Made by a program: the position numbers and the translations under genes | The notes under the pieces: generated by a model | What the model was told of the DNA's origin: nothing | Databases searched by the model: none | Seen by the model: the letters and a program-made list of their open reading frames with translations, nothing else | Shown here: in pieces, positions 41,611-51,172 of the stretch | Position numbering within the stretch: the stretch's first letter is position 1 | How the letters are laid out: each line of letters begins with the position of its first letter | Assembly: GCF_001886735.1 (NCBI RefSeq) | Contig: NZ_CP018076.1 | Span: 1,178,001 to 1,242,000 of the forward strand | Direction: 5' to 3' | DNA from: Sulfitobacter alexandrii | Lineage (GTDB): Bacteria; Pseudomonadota; Alphaproteobacteria; Rhodobacterales; Rhodobacteraceae | Length of the DNA stretch: 64,000 bases

Positions 41611-42789
41611 ATGAGCAAAGACTGGCATCCCAGCACCCGCGCCATCCATGCGGGCACCCGCCGCAGCCAATACGGCGAGGTGAGCGAGGCGGTATTCCTG
41701 ACGCAGGGCTTCGTCTATGACAGCGCCGAACAGGCCGAGGCGCGGTTCGAGGCGCTGGGCGAGGACGAATTCATCTATGCCCGCTACGGCAACCCGACAG
41801 TGCGCATGTTCGAGGACCGCATCGCCGACCTTCTGGGCTACGAGGATTGCTTTGCCTGCGCCTCCGGCATGGCCGCCGTCAGCGGAGCGCTGACCGCGTT
41901 GCTCAAGGCGGGGGATCACGTGGTCGCCGCCCGCGCGCTCTTCGGATCCTGCCTTTATGTGCTGGAAGACGTGCTTGGCCGCTTCGGGGTCGAGGTCACG
42001 TTGGTCGACGGCACCGACAATGCCGCCTGGGATGCGGCAATTCGTCCCGACACGCGCCTCGTGTTCTTCGAGAGCATCTCCAACCCCACGCTCGAAGTCG
42101 TCGACATGCGTCACGTGGTCAAGGCGGCACATGCGGTGGGCGCGATCGTCGTGGCGGACGATGCCATGGCGACCCCGGTATTTTCCTATGCCAAGGCCTG
42201 CGGCGCGGACATCGCCATCGTCTCGACCACCAAGCACGTGGACGGGCAGGGGCGGATGCTCGGCGGGGCGATCTGCGGGCCCCGCGACCTGATCCGGGGC
42301 CCGATCGAAGCCTACATGAAACACACGGGCGGCGCGATGAACCCCTTTGCCGCATGGACCCACCTCAAGGCGCTGGAAACCATGGGCCTGCGGGTGCGTG
42401 CACAGGCCCAGACCGCGCTGGCGCTGGCCGATGCGCTGGACGGGCACGACCGTATCGCAAGCGTCCGCTATCCGACCCACGCCGCCCATCCCCAGCAGGC
42501 GCTGGCACTGGCACAGGCCCCGGTGGGCGGCACCGTCATCGCCTTCGAGGTCAAGGGCGGCAAGGAAGCCTGTTTCAGGTTCCTCAACGCGCTCGAGATC
42601 ATCACGATCTCGAACAACTTCGCCGATGCGAAGTCCATCGCGACCCACCCCGCCACCACGACGCATCAGCGGCTTGCGCAGGAACAGAAGGATGCGCTGG
42701 GCATCTCGCCCGGTCTGGTCCGGCTTTCCGCCGGGCTGGAGGATCCGGCCGACCTGATCGCCGATCTGGTGCAGGCGCTGACGGTCTGA
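41611..42789 (+). CDS. metZ: O-succinylhomoserine sulfhydrylase
   Basis: A 392-residue PLP enzyme of the Cys/Met metabolism (gamma) family that makes homocysteine from O-succinylhomoserine and sulfide. The PLP Lys is K208 in IVSTTKHVDGQGRMLGG; other marks are YARYGNPTVRMFE, ASGMAAVSGAL, ESISNPTLEVVD, and SNNFADAKSIATHPATTTH. The STTKHVDG-type sequence and lack of the longer loops separate it from MetB/MetC. The start at 41611 follows AAAGGA. Expression is under the SAM-II riboswitch. The homoserine it depends on comes from hom at 9-10.3 kb. Confidence 0.93.
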   Translation: MSKDWHPSTRAIHAGTRRSQYGEVSEAVFLTQGFVYDSAEQAEARFEALGEDEFIYARYGNPTVRMFEDRIADLLGYEDCFACASGMAAVSGALTALLKAGDHVVAARALFGSCLYVLEDVLGRFGVEVTLVDGTDNAAWDAAIRPDTRLVFFESISNPTLEVVDMRHVVKAAHAVGAIVVADDAMATPVFSYAKACGADIAIVSTTKHVDGQGRMLGGAICGPRDLIRGPIEAYMKHTGGAMNPFAAWTHLKALETMGLRVRAQAQTALALADALDGHDRIASVRYPTHAAHPQQALALAQAPVGGTVIAFEVKGGKEACFRFLNALEIITISNNFADAKSIATHPATTTHQRLAQEQKDALGISPGLVRLSAGLEDPADLIADLVQALTV

Positions 42790-42904
42790 GCCGCCAGCCG
42801 GTCGGGTTTGACCGCGCAGGATGCAAACTGTGACATATTCTCCTGTGGTAATCCGGGCGGGGCAACCTAAGTATCGGCTTGCAAGGACAATGGGAGCCTG
42901 AGCC

Positions 42905-43999
42905 ATGAATGCGATCACGTCAGTAGAAAAGGCGCCGGAACGGTCGGACGCCGAAAAGGCACTTGAAACCCTGCTCGCCTGGGCCCGTTCGGCCAGCAAG
43001 GAAGAGGTGGCCGACCTCGACCCCTCGGTGTCGCGGCTTCTGTCGGACGCTCCGGAGTACCCCCAGTTTCGCCGGGACTATCCCGACGATTTCGCGGTTG
43101 GCGAGGTCTACAAGTCGTCCCTGCCGGACCTCCAGAACGGCCCGAGCAGCCTGATCCGGGGCGCGCGCCAGCAGATCCAGCACGTCGGCATATCCAACTT
43201 CCGCCTGCCGATCCGCTTTCACACTCGCGACAACGGCGATCTGACGCTTGAAACCTCCGTCACCGGCTCCGTCAGCCTCGAGGCCGACAAGAAGGGCATC
43301 AACATGTCGCGCATCATGCGCAGCTTCTACAAGCACGCCGAGGAGACCTTCAGCTTCGACGTGATCGAGAAGGCGCTGGACGACTACAAGACCGACCTCG
43401 AAAGCATGGACGCGCGTATCCAGATGCGGTTCTCCTTTCCCATGAAGATCGAGAGCCTGCGCTCTGGCCTGTCGGGCTACCAGTACTATGACGTCGCGCT
43501 CGAGCTGGTCGAAAAGGACGGGGTGCGGCGCAAGATGATCCACCTCGATTACGTCTATTCCAGCACCTGCCCCTGTTCGCTCGAGCTGAGCGAACACGCA
43601 AGAGCCACGCGCGGGCAGCTGGCGACACCGCATTCGCAACGCTCGGTGGCGCGGATTTCGGCCGTGATCGACTGCGCCAAGCAGTGCCTGTGGTTCGAAG
43701 ACCTGATCGACGCCTGCCGGCGTGCGGTGCCGACCGAGACCCAGGTGATGGTCAAGCGCGAGGACGAACAGGCCTTCGCCGAACTGAACGCGGCCAACCC
43801 GATCTTCGTCGAGGACGCGGCACGTCTGTTCTGCCAGCAACTTCAGAAGGAACCGCGGGTGGGCGACTTTCGCGTGGTGGCCAGCCATCAGGAAAGCCTG
43901 CACTCGCACGATGCGATCTCGATCCTGACCGAAGGGCCGACTTTCGAAATGGCGAGCATCGATCCCAAGCTGTTCAATACGCTGTTCCACGTCGGCTGA
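42905..43999 (+). CDS. folE2: GTP cyclohydrolase FolE2 (type IB)
   Basis: A 364-residue enzyme making dihydroneopterin triphosphate from GTP, the first step of folate synthesis. FolE2 features visible are ARQQIQHVGISNFRLPI, SVSLEADKKGINMSRIMR, the Cys-containing TCPCSLELSEHA and HSQRSVARI, and REDEQAFAELNAANPIFVEDA. Length is above the usual ~270-300 through an N-terminal extension of about 60 residues. FolE2 can work without Zn. It complements folB and folP at 57.7-59.6 kb. A terminator follows. Confidence 0.93.
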   Translation: MNAITSVEKAPERSDAEKALETLLAWARSASKEEVADLDPSVSRLLSDAPEYPQFRRDYPDDFAVGEVYKSSLPDLQNGPSSLIRGARQQIQHVGISNFRLPIRFHTRDNGDLTLETSVTGSVSLEADKKGINMSRIMRSFYKHAEETFSFDVIEKALDDYKTDLESMDARIQMRFSFPMKIESLRSGLSGYQYYDVALELVEKDGVRRKMIHLDYVYSSTCPCSLELSEHARATRGQLATPHSQRSVARISAVIDCAKQCLWFEDLIDACRRAVPTETQVMVKREDEQAFAELNAANPIFVEDAARLFCQQLQKEPRVGDFRVVASHQESLHSHDAISILTEGPTFEMASIDPKLFNTLFHVG

Positions 44000-44021
44000 C
44001 ATCGCGGCATGGCGCGGTCGG

Positions 44022-44047
44022 GGCCCGGTCTTCGGACCGGGCCTTTT
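44022..44047 (+). terminator. Rho-independent terminator after folE2
   Basis: A perfect 9-bp stem GGCCCGGTC/GACCGGGCC with a TTCG tetraloop, followed by TTTT. It starts 22 bp after the folE2 stop. Confidence 0.85.
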
Positions 44048-44214
44048 GCGTGTCTGCGCGGCGCCCGCGCCAGCCTCCCGAAAGCCGTCCATGCTGCAGC
44101 GCAGAGACCTGCAGAACCGGCGCGGCGGCTATGCATTTTTGGTGGTACTCCCCGACACTTGGCAGGGCTATTTGGGGGTCAGGGAAGAGACCACAAGCAC
44201 TAAGGCACTTTCAA

Positions 44215-44454
44215 ATGACCTACCAGACCACCATGACAACAACCGGCTTCGGCGCTTCCGCACACGCGGTCCGGGCTCGGGTCGGTGCGTTCTTCAACAC
44301 TCTCGGCAAGGCGATGGTCGCAAACTCCGCCGGTCAGCGCCGCGTCAACCAGGTTCTGGCCCTGCAGGCCAAGTCGGACGACGAACTGGCCGCGATGAAA
44401 CTCAAGCGTGACAACATCGTCTATCACGTGTTCAAGGACCTCTACGCTTTCTGA
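44215..44454 (+). CDS. Small DUF1127-like protein
   Basis: A 79-residue protein with no signal peptide. The C-terminal half, RRVNQVLALQAKSDDELAAM then KLKRDNIVYHVFKDLYAF, has the R-x-x-x-x-L...L-D/E-D-x-x-L-A-D/A-x-x-x-x-R pattern of DUF1127 (arginine-rich small RNA-linked) proteins, with an added N-terminal region (MTYQTTMTTTGFGASAHAVR). The gene stands alone between two terminators, so it is a separate transcription unit. In other alphaproteobacteria such proteins affect phosphate or stress responses and RNA turnover; here the role is unknown. Confidence 0.7.
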   Translation: MTYQTTMTTTGFGASAHAVRARVGAFFNTLGKAMVANSAGQRRVNQVLALQAKSDDELAAMKLKRDNIVYHVFKDLYAF

Positions 44455-44476
44455 AGCGCACCCTTTTTTCCAGATC

Positions 44477-44524
44477 AACGGCCCGGAGCCGTGCCGCCTC
44501 AAAAGCCGCACGCCGGGCCGTTTT
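44477..44524 (+). terminator. Long terminator hairpin after the DUF1127-like gene
   Basis: AACGGCCCGG (44477-44486) pairs with CCGGGCCGTT (44513-44522), followed by TTTT from 44521. Inside, CGTGC/GCACG extends the stem past a small bulge. It lies 22 bp after the stop. Confidence 0.85.
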
Positions 44525-44581
44525 CATGTCTGGCGGGGGTGTGCGCTTGACACCGCGATTGCCAGACGCCAACGCTGCCGC

Positions 44582-46030
44582 ATGATGGATCTGCGCCCTG
44601 TCGGTTACGTTGTCGGCCTTCTCGTGGGGGTCATGGGGCTTGCCATGACCGTACCACTGCTGGTCGATCTGGCCGAAGACCGCGGCCATGTCTTCGTCTT
44701 CGTCGAGGCCGGATTGATCACCACGGCGGCGGGCGGACTGATGGCGCTGGCCTGTGCCAACGGGGTCAAGCAGGGGCTGACGATCCAGCAAACCTTTTTG
44801 CTGACCACGGGCGTCTGGGTGATGCTGCCGATCTTCGGGGCCCTGCCGTTCATGCTGGGCGCGACGCAGTCCAGTTTCACCAACGCGGTATTCGAGGCCA
44901 TGTCGGGGCTGACCACCACCGGTGCCACAGTGCTCACCGGGCTGGACGACCTGCCCAAGGGGCTGTTGCTGTGGCGCGGCATCCTGCAGTGGCTGGGCGG
45001 CATCGGGATCATCATCGTCGCCATGGTGTTCCTGCCGGAACTCAAGGTCGGGGGCATGCAGATCTTCAAGTCCGAGGCCTTCGACACCTTCGGCAAGATC
45101 CTGCCCCGCGCCGGCCAGATCGCGACACAGATTTCCGTCATCTACCTCTGGCTCACGGTGGCCTGCGTGTTGAGCTACCTGGCGCTGGGCATGAACACCT
45201 TCGACGCCACGGTGCACGCGCTGACCACGATTTCCACCGGCGGGTTCGCGAACTACGACGCCTCCTTCGGGCGGTTCACCGGGGCGCCGGAGTACGTGGC
45301 CAGCCTTTTCATGATCCTCGCGGCACTCCCTTTCGTGCGCTACGTGCAGCTCATCAACGGCAATCCGCTGGCGCTGCACCGCGATCCGCAGGTGCGCGGC
45401 TTCGTCATGACGATCGGGGTGCTGGTGCTGGTCATGGTCCTGACATTGCAGCACGTCTTTCCCCACGACGTCGAACAGAGCTTTCGGGAGGCGTTGTTCA
45501 ACATCACCTCGATCATCTCGGGCACCGGCTATGCCTCGGTCGACTACATGACCTGGGGGCCATTCGCGGTCGCGCTGTTCTTCTTCATCGGGCTGATCGG
45601 GGGCTGCGCGGGCTCCACGGCCTGCTCGATCAAGATCTTCCGCTACCAGCTTCTCTTTGCGTCGATCCGCGCCCAGCTTGGCCGGATCCGGTCGCCCCAC
45701 GCCATTTTCACGCCCCGCTATGACGGGCGGCCCGTGGGCCCCGACGTGCTGTCGTCGGTCATGTCGTTCTTCATGTTCTTCGTGGTGACGCTGGGGCTGA
45801 TTTCGGTCGCGCTCAGCATGACGGGGCTCGATTTCGTCACCTCGGTCTCGGGGGCGGGCGCTGCGCTGGCAAACATCGGCCCGGGGCTGGGCGACATCAT
45901 CGGCCCGGCCGGCAATTTCAGCACCCTCAACGATACCGCCAAGTGGATCCTCGTCTTTGCCATGCTGCTGGGGCGGCTGGAACTGATGGTGGTCTATGTC
46001 CTGTTCACGATCAGTTTCTGGAGGGCCTGA
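44582..46030 (+). CDS. trkH: Potassium uptake protein TrkH
   Basis: A 482-residue K+ transporter pore with eight to ten membrane helices. The four selectivity loops are readable: SGLTTTGATVL, TTISTGGFANYDAS, TSIISGTGYASVDY, and GGCAGSTACSIKIFRYQ in its usual place between helices, with SGAGAALANIGPGL as the last. It would pair with a TrkA RCK subunit encoded elsewhere. Two ATG codons (44582 and 44585) lie at the start. The stop overlaps the start of the ThDP enzyme gene by one base (TGATG), an unexpected functional pairing. Confidence 0.92.
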   Translation: MMDLRPVGYVVGLLVGVMGLAMTVPLLVDLAEDRGHVFVFVEAGLITTAAGGLMALACANGVKQGLTIQQTFLLTTGVWVMLPIFGALPFMLGATQSSFTNAVFEAMSGLTTTGATVLTGLDDLPKGLLLWRGILQWLGGIGIIIVAMVFLPELKVGGMQIFKSEAFDTFGKILPRAGQIATQISVIYLWLTVACVLSYLALGMNTFDATVHALTTISTGGFANYDASFGRFTGAPEYVASLFMILAALPFVRYVQLINGNPLALHRDPQVRGFVMTIGVLVLVMVLTLQHVFPHDVEQSFREALFNITSIISGTGYASVDYMTWGPFAVALFFFIGLIGGCAGSTACSIKIFRYQLLFASIRAQLGRIRSPHAIFTPRYDGRPVGPDVLSSVMSFFMFFVVTLGLISVALSMTGLDFVTSVSGAGAALANIGPGLGDIIGPAGNFSTLNDTAKWILVFAMLLGRLELMVVYVLFTISFWRA

Positions 46031-47631
46031 TGGCCGACACGACGCAAACGCGCCCCCTGGGCGCGCAGATTTCGCACATGCTCAAGGACAGGGGGGTCGA
46101 TGTGATCTTCGGCATTCCGGGTGTGCATAATCAGGAAATGTACCGCGGGATCGAAGAGGCGGGCATCACGCACGTTCTGGCGCGCCACGAACAGGGCGCG
46201 GGTTTCATGGCCGACGGCTACGCGAGGGCCACGGGCAAGCCGGGTGTCGCCTATGTCATCACCGGGCCGGGACTGTGCAACATCATGACGCCGATGGGGC
46301 AGGCCTATTCCGACAGCGTTCCGATGCTGGTGATCTCCTCCTGCCTCGACGAGACAGCGGCGCGGCGCGGCCAACTTCACCAGATGAAGGACCAGCGCGC
46401 GGCGGCGGAGACCGTCTGCGACTGGTCGGAGGAGGCGCGCACGGCCAAGGCCGCCTATGCGCTGATCGACCGCGCGATGGCGGAATTCACCGCCAGCCGC
46501 CCGCGGCCCAAGCATCTGCAGGTGTCCATCGGCCTGCTGGAGGCCGAGGCCCCGGCCGCGCGCGCACCCCTGCGCCCGACGTCCCGCGCGACCGGAACGG
46601 CCGATGGGGTGGCGCAGGCGCTGGCCCTGCTCGAAGGGGCGCGAAGGCCGCTCTTCGTCTTCGGCGGCGGCGCGCAAGCGGGGGCCGAGCCGGCGCGCGC
46701 GCTCCTGCAGAGGCTCGGCGCGGCCAGCTTCACCACCTATGCCGGTCGTGGCATCGTGTCCCCCGACGCGCCGCTGCACTTCGGCAGCTATCTCTCTCGC
46801 CCGGACAGCGCCGATGTGGTCGCGAGGGCCGACGCGGTCATCGCCATCGGCACCGAGTTGGCGGAGGTCGACATCTGGCGTCCGGATCTGGGCCACGCCG
46901 GGCAGATGCTGCGCGTCGATCTCGATCCCGAAAGCCTGACCGATGCCGCCCGCGCCGACTGGCACGTGCAGGCGGACGCCGCCGCGTTCCTGTCCGATCT
47001 GCTGACCGCCCTCGACGGCAAAGCGGACCGTCACAGCGACTGGACGAGCGAAGAAGTCGCCAGCGCGCGGGGCAAATGGCGCCGCGACGTCGAGGCGGAG
47101 TATCCCGGCATCCCCGGCATCACCGATGCCCTGCGTGACTGCCTGCCCGACGGGACGATGGTCTATTCCGACATGACCCAGTTCGCCTATGCCGCGACCG
47201 AGGTCTGGGACATGGACCGTCCCGGCCACTGGCATCATCCCTACGGGTTCGGCACGCTGGGCTATGCGCTGCCCGCCGCCATCGGCGGTGCAGTGGCGCG
47301 GCGGGGGCAGCCCACCCTGGCGATTATGGGCGACTACGGCTTCCATTACACGATGGCTGAGCTGGGCGTGGCTGTGGAACTGGGCCTGAGCCTGCCGATC
47401 CTGTTGTGGGACAATGGCAAGCTGGGCGCCATCGAGGCCAGCATGGTCGGCGCACAGATCGCGCCGAACGCGGTGGTCGCGCGGAATCCGGATTTCCCCA
47501 GACTGGCCGAAGCCTTTGGCGCCCGCGCCGTGCGTCCATCGAGCCTGTCGGAGATGCAGCAGGAAGTGCGCTCGGCGTTCGATGCTGATGGTCCGACGCT
47601 GATCTACGTGACGCCCGACTTGGCGCGCTGA
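46030..47631 (+). CDS. ThDP-dependent decarboxylase, AruI-like (5-guanidino-2-oxopentanoate decarboxylase)
   Basis: A 533-residue thiamine-diphosphate enzyme of the acetolactate synthase superfamily. The catalytic Glu is in ARHEQGAGFMADGYARATGK. Domain order is PYR (1-170), middle (190-320), PP (350-530). The ThDP motif reads GDYGFHYTMAEL...WDNG, with Tyr in place of the second Gly of the usual GDG. FGIPGVHNQEMYRGIEEAGI and the following blocks resemble AruI of the arginine transaminase pathway. The exact 2-oxo acid is not certain from motifs. Coupled to trkH by a one-base overlap. Confidence 0.8.
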   Translation: MADTTQTRPLGAQISHMLKDRGVDVIFGIPGVHNQEMYRGIEEAGITHVLARHEQGAGFMADGYARATGKPGVAYVITGPGLCNIMTPMGQAYSDSVPMLVISSCLDETAARRGQLHQMKDQRAAAETVCDWSEEARTAKAAYALIDRAMAEFTASRPRPKHLQVSIGLLEAEAPAARAPLRPTSRATGTADGVAQALALLEGARRPLFVFGGGAQAGAEPARALLQRLGAASFTTYAGRGIVSPDAPLHFGSYLSRPDSADVVARADAVIAIGTELAEVDIWRPDLGHAGQMLRVDLDPESLTDAARADWHVQADAAAFLSDLLTALDGKADRHSDWTSEEVASARGKWRRDVEAEYPGIPGITDALRDCLPDGTMVYSDMTQFAYAATEVWDMDRPGHWHHPYGFGTLGYALPAAIGGAVARRGQPTLAIMGDYGFHYTMAELGVAVELGLSLPILLWDNGKLGAIEASMVGAQIAPNAVVARNPDFPRLAEAFGARAVRPSSLSEMQQEVRSAFDADGPTLIYVTPDLAR

Positions 47632-47688
47632 GCCGCTTTTCAGGGCAACCGGCCGGATCCCGTGGGGTTTCCGGCCCTGTCGGCCGTG

Positions 47689-49482
47689 TCAGTCCCAGCA
47701 GCTCACGAGAACGGTCATGCCCTGCGCGGCAAGGCGCAGGTCGCGCGGGGCGATCGTGCCGGAACGGTCGCTCGCCTCCAGCGTCAACCCGGCGCCGCTG
47801 GCCAGTTCCGCGATCACGGCCGCATCGACGGCGAAACTGACGTCCTCCGGCAGTTCCCGCGCCCCGGTGGCGCGGGGCAGGAGCATGCCCATCACGTTGC
47901 CGCTGGCATCGAAGACGGGCCCGCCCGCATCGCCGGCCTGCGCGCCGAGGGACAGGCGCTTGACGCTTTCCTCGCCCTGCAGGCCGCGCACGTCCGACAG
48001 GGTGCCGAAGGTCAGTGTCGCCGCCGACAGGACCCCTTCGTAGGAGAAGCCCGCAACGGACACCTCTGACTGGAGCCGCGGCGCCTGGACCCCGAATTCC
48101 GCCACCGCAAGGGGTGCCAGCGCCTCGCGCGGGCGCAGCAGGGCCACGCCGCTGGCGCTGTCGACGGCGATCACGTCGGCTTCGGTATCGCCGTCGATGG
48201 TCAGGCGACCGCAGCCTTGCACCGCTTCGGATGTGGTGGCGACGGCCCCGTCTGCGTCCACGAAGAAGCCGGAGCGCGCGATGCGGGGCTGGCGCACCTG
48301 CAGGCCGGCCACGAGGTCCACGGCCTGTTCCTCTCCCGCGCCTTCCGCCGGATCAAGCACGCCGGGCAGGCGGCGCAGGCTCTTGGACATCTCGGCGATC
48401 ACGCGGCGGCGGCGTTCCTCGTCGCCGGCGGGCCAGATCAGGGTAAAGCCTTTGATCTGTCCGTTCTCGAGCGACACCTGCGTCTGGCTGATGATGCTGC
48501 CGTTCTCGCCGATCAGTTCGAACGAGGTGCTGCTGCGCTCGCGCGGGCCATTCAGCGGCACGATCTCGAGGGTCTGCATGATGTCGTAGAGGCCGAACAG
48601 CGTATCCTGGTCGCCCTCCTGGCTGATCAGCAGCACCCGCGCCCCGATGTCGCCGATGCTGTTGTACTGCGCAAAGGGCGGTTCGTATTCGGACAGCGCC
48701 ACTTCTGCCGTGGGCATCACGATCTCGATCCCGGCCTTGTCGTCCCGCACGGTCTGCAGGCCCAGGCCGTCCAGCACCGCGTTGTATTGCTTGAGCAGCG
48801 CCGCGCGCTGCAGCGTGGTCAGCACGCCGGTCACCTCGAAACCGTTGGCCTCCTGCCATGCGGCCATGGAATTTCGCGTGCCCCTGCCGAAGGCACCGTC
48901 GATGGCCGCGTCGTAGAAGCCTGCCCACTGCAACGCGATCTGCAGGTCGCGGCGTTCCTGCCCGTCCAGCAGGCGTTCGGACTGGCGTGCCTCCTGCACC
49001 GTTTCGTCGGCGGGCTCGGGTTCGGGGGCGGGCGCCTCGGCAAGCGGTTCATCCTGCGGGGCCGCCTCGGCGGGGTCTTCCGCCGGCGTGGTTGCGACAG
49101 AGGCGGGCGGTTCGATCACGCCGTTGTTCAGCACGTTGGCGCCGATGGGCCAGAACTGCTGGCGAAACCGGATGCTGAGCTGGATGAAGCTGTCGCGCGG
49201 CACCAGACCGTCACGGACGTAGCTGCGCAGCACCTCTTCCGCGTCCGCACGCCGGTACGGGCCGACGGCAATGCCGTACCAGCCCCCGCCAAGGGCAAAG
49301 CCGTTCACGTCTTCCAGCAGGGAGGCATAGGCGCGCGCCCGGTCCGTGGCTGCGGCAAGGCTCGGCTGCGCCTCGATCTGGACCCAGACGATCTCGTCCG
49401 CGGCCTGTGCGAATGTGGGGCTGGACATGGGCGGAGAGAAGACCAGGGTTGCGGCGCAAAAAGCCAGAACAAGACGGATCAT
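47689..49482 (-). CDS. Exported SPOR / peptidoglycan-binding / trypsin-like protein without a catalytic triad
   Basis: A 597-residue exported protein, start at 49482 (signal MIRLVLAFCAATLVFS). Domains in order are: a SPOR-like region (~30-105, IVWVQIEAQPSLAAATDRAR); a Pro/Glu linker (~125-180); a PG_binding_1 domain (~190-245, LQIALQWAGFYDAAIDGAFG); an unknown domain (~255-385, FELIGENGSIISQ and LIWPAGDEERRRR); a trypsin-like domain (~410-590). In the last, the His position is Glu (ATTSEAVQGC), the Asp position is Gly (DSASGVALL), and the Ser position is Ala (GDAGGPVFD). It is therefore probably a pseudoprotease with a binding or scaffold role at the cell wall. Confidence 0.8.
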   Translation of the reverse strand: MIRLVLAFCAATLVFSPPMSSPTFAQAADEIVWVQIEAQPSLAAATDRARAYASLLEDVNGFALGGGWYGIAVGPYRRADAEEVLRSYVRDGLVPRDSFIQLSIRFRQQFWPIGANVLNNGVIEPPASVATTPAEDPAEAAPQDEPLAEAPAPEPEPADETVQEARQSERLLDGQERRDLQIALQWAGFYDAAIDGAFGRGTRNSMAAWQEANGFEVTGVLTTLQRAALLKQYNAVLDGLGLQTVRDDKAGIEIVMPTAEVALSEYEPPFAQYNSIGDIGARVLLISQEGDQDTLFGLYDIMQTLEIVPLNGPRERSSTSFELIGENGSIISQTQVSLENGQIKGFTLIWPAGDEERRRRVIAEMSKSLRRLPGVLDPAEGAGEEQAVDLVAGLQVRQPRIARSGFFVDADGAVATTSEAVQGCGRLTIDGDTEADVIAVDSASGVALLRPREALAPLAVAEFGVQAPRLQSEVSVAGFSYEGVLSAATLTFGTLSDVRGLQGEESVKRLSLGAQAGDAGGPVFDASGNVMGMLLPRATGARELPEDVSFAVDAAVIAELASGAGLTLEASDRSGTIAPRDLRLAAQGMTVLVSCWD

Positions 49483-49638
49483 CGTGGGGCGTACTTTCAC
49501 TGAATCGAAATCCGGCGCAGATAAGCAGGAAACCGCCACGATTGCCATGGCTTATGGCCCGGATTTAATCACAATGCCGCAATTGACGCCTTGCGGCGAC
49601 AGCCGTAGGTAGGGCGCGCACACCAGGAGGTCCTTCAG

Positions 49639-50573
<935 letters not shown>

Positions 50574-50577
<4 letters not shown>

Positions 50578-51098
50578 GCGGCAAGATCATAGGAATCGTC
50601 ATCTTGGTATCTGCTCTGGTCGCGGGCGCGGCGCTCTATTACCTGCAGGTCTACGGCTACTACGACGAGGTGCGTCAGGAGAGCGTGGCCCTTGTTTCGC
50701 TGAACTCGGGCCAGTCCGAGGAAATCCCCGCGGACGGCATCACCGCGATCGACGCGGACAGCTCGCCCATCCGGTTCCGGGCCTGTTTCACCACGCCGCT
50801 GAGCCTCGCCTTCCTGACCGAAAGCTACGAGATGGTGCCCGATGCCACGCCCCGCAACGCGCCCGGCTGGTTCTCCTGCTTCGACGCGGAGGCGATCGGC
50901 ACCGCGCTAGACGCGGGGGGCGCGCTCGCCTTCATGGGACAGAAGAACGTCGCTTACGGCGTGGACCGGATCGTCGCCATTACCGAGGACGGGCGCGGCT
51001 ACATCTGGCACGAACTCAACGACTGCGGCGAGAAGGCCTATGACGGCACCGTCGTGGGCGAGGAATGCCCGCCGCGCCCGGAGACAGCCGCGGACTGA
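50574..51098 (+). CDS. Membrane-anchored protein of unknown function (DUF6446-like)
   Basis: A 174-residue protein with a GTG start at 50574 that overlaps the glyQ stop (GTGA). One N-terminal membrane segment ([20 protein letters not shown]) anchors a periplasmic domain with phrases [52 protein letters not shown] and Cys residues at CF, CGEKAY and CPPRP. Its place between glyQ and glyS suggests the Rhodobacterales family I recall as DUF6446; the number is from memory. Function unknown; the overlap may serve only expression. Confidence 0.65.
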
Positions 51099-51172
51099 GC
51101 GCGCAATTACCGGATTTGCTGGAACCATATGCCGGGCTCGTGCGCTCTGCCCTTCATGGGGAGGCGCTGCAC

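Noticed and set aside
40807-42999. A 730-codon minus-strand frame over metZ and the GST
   Set aside because: Mirror of metZ; its last part is an out-of-frame reading of the real GST gene.
47632-47688. GGCCGG/CCGGCC stem between the AruI-like gene and the pseudoprotease
   Set aside because: Only six bases with a 14-base loop and no T tract; too weak to call a terminator.
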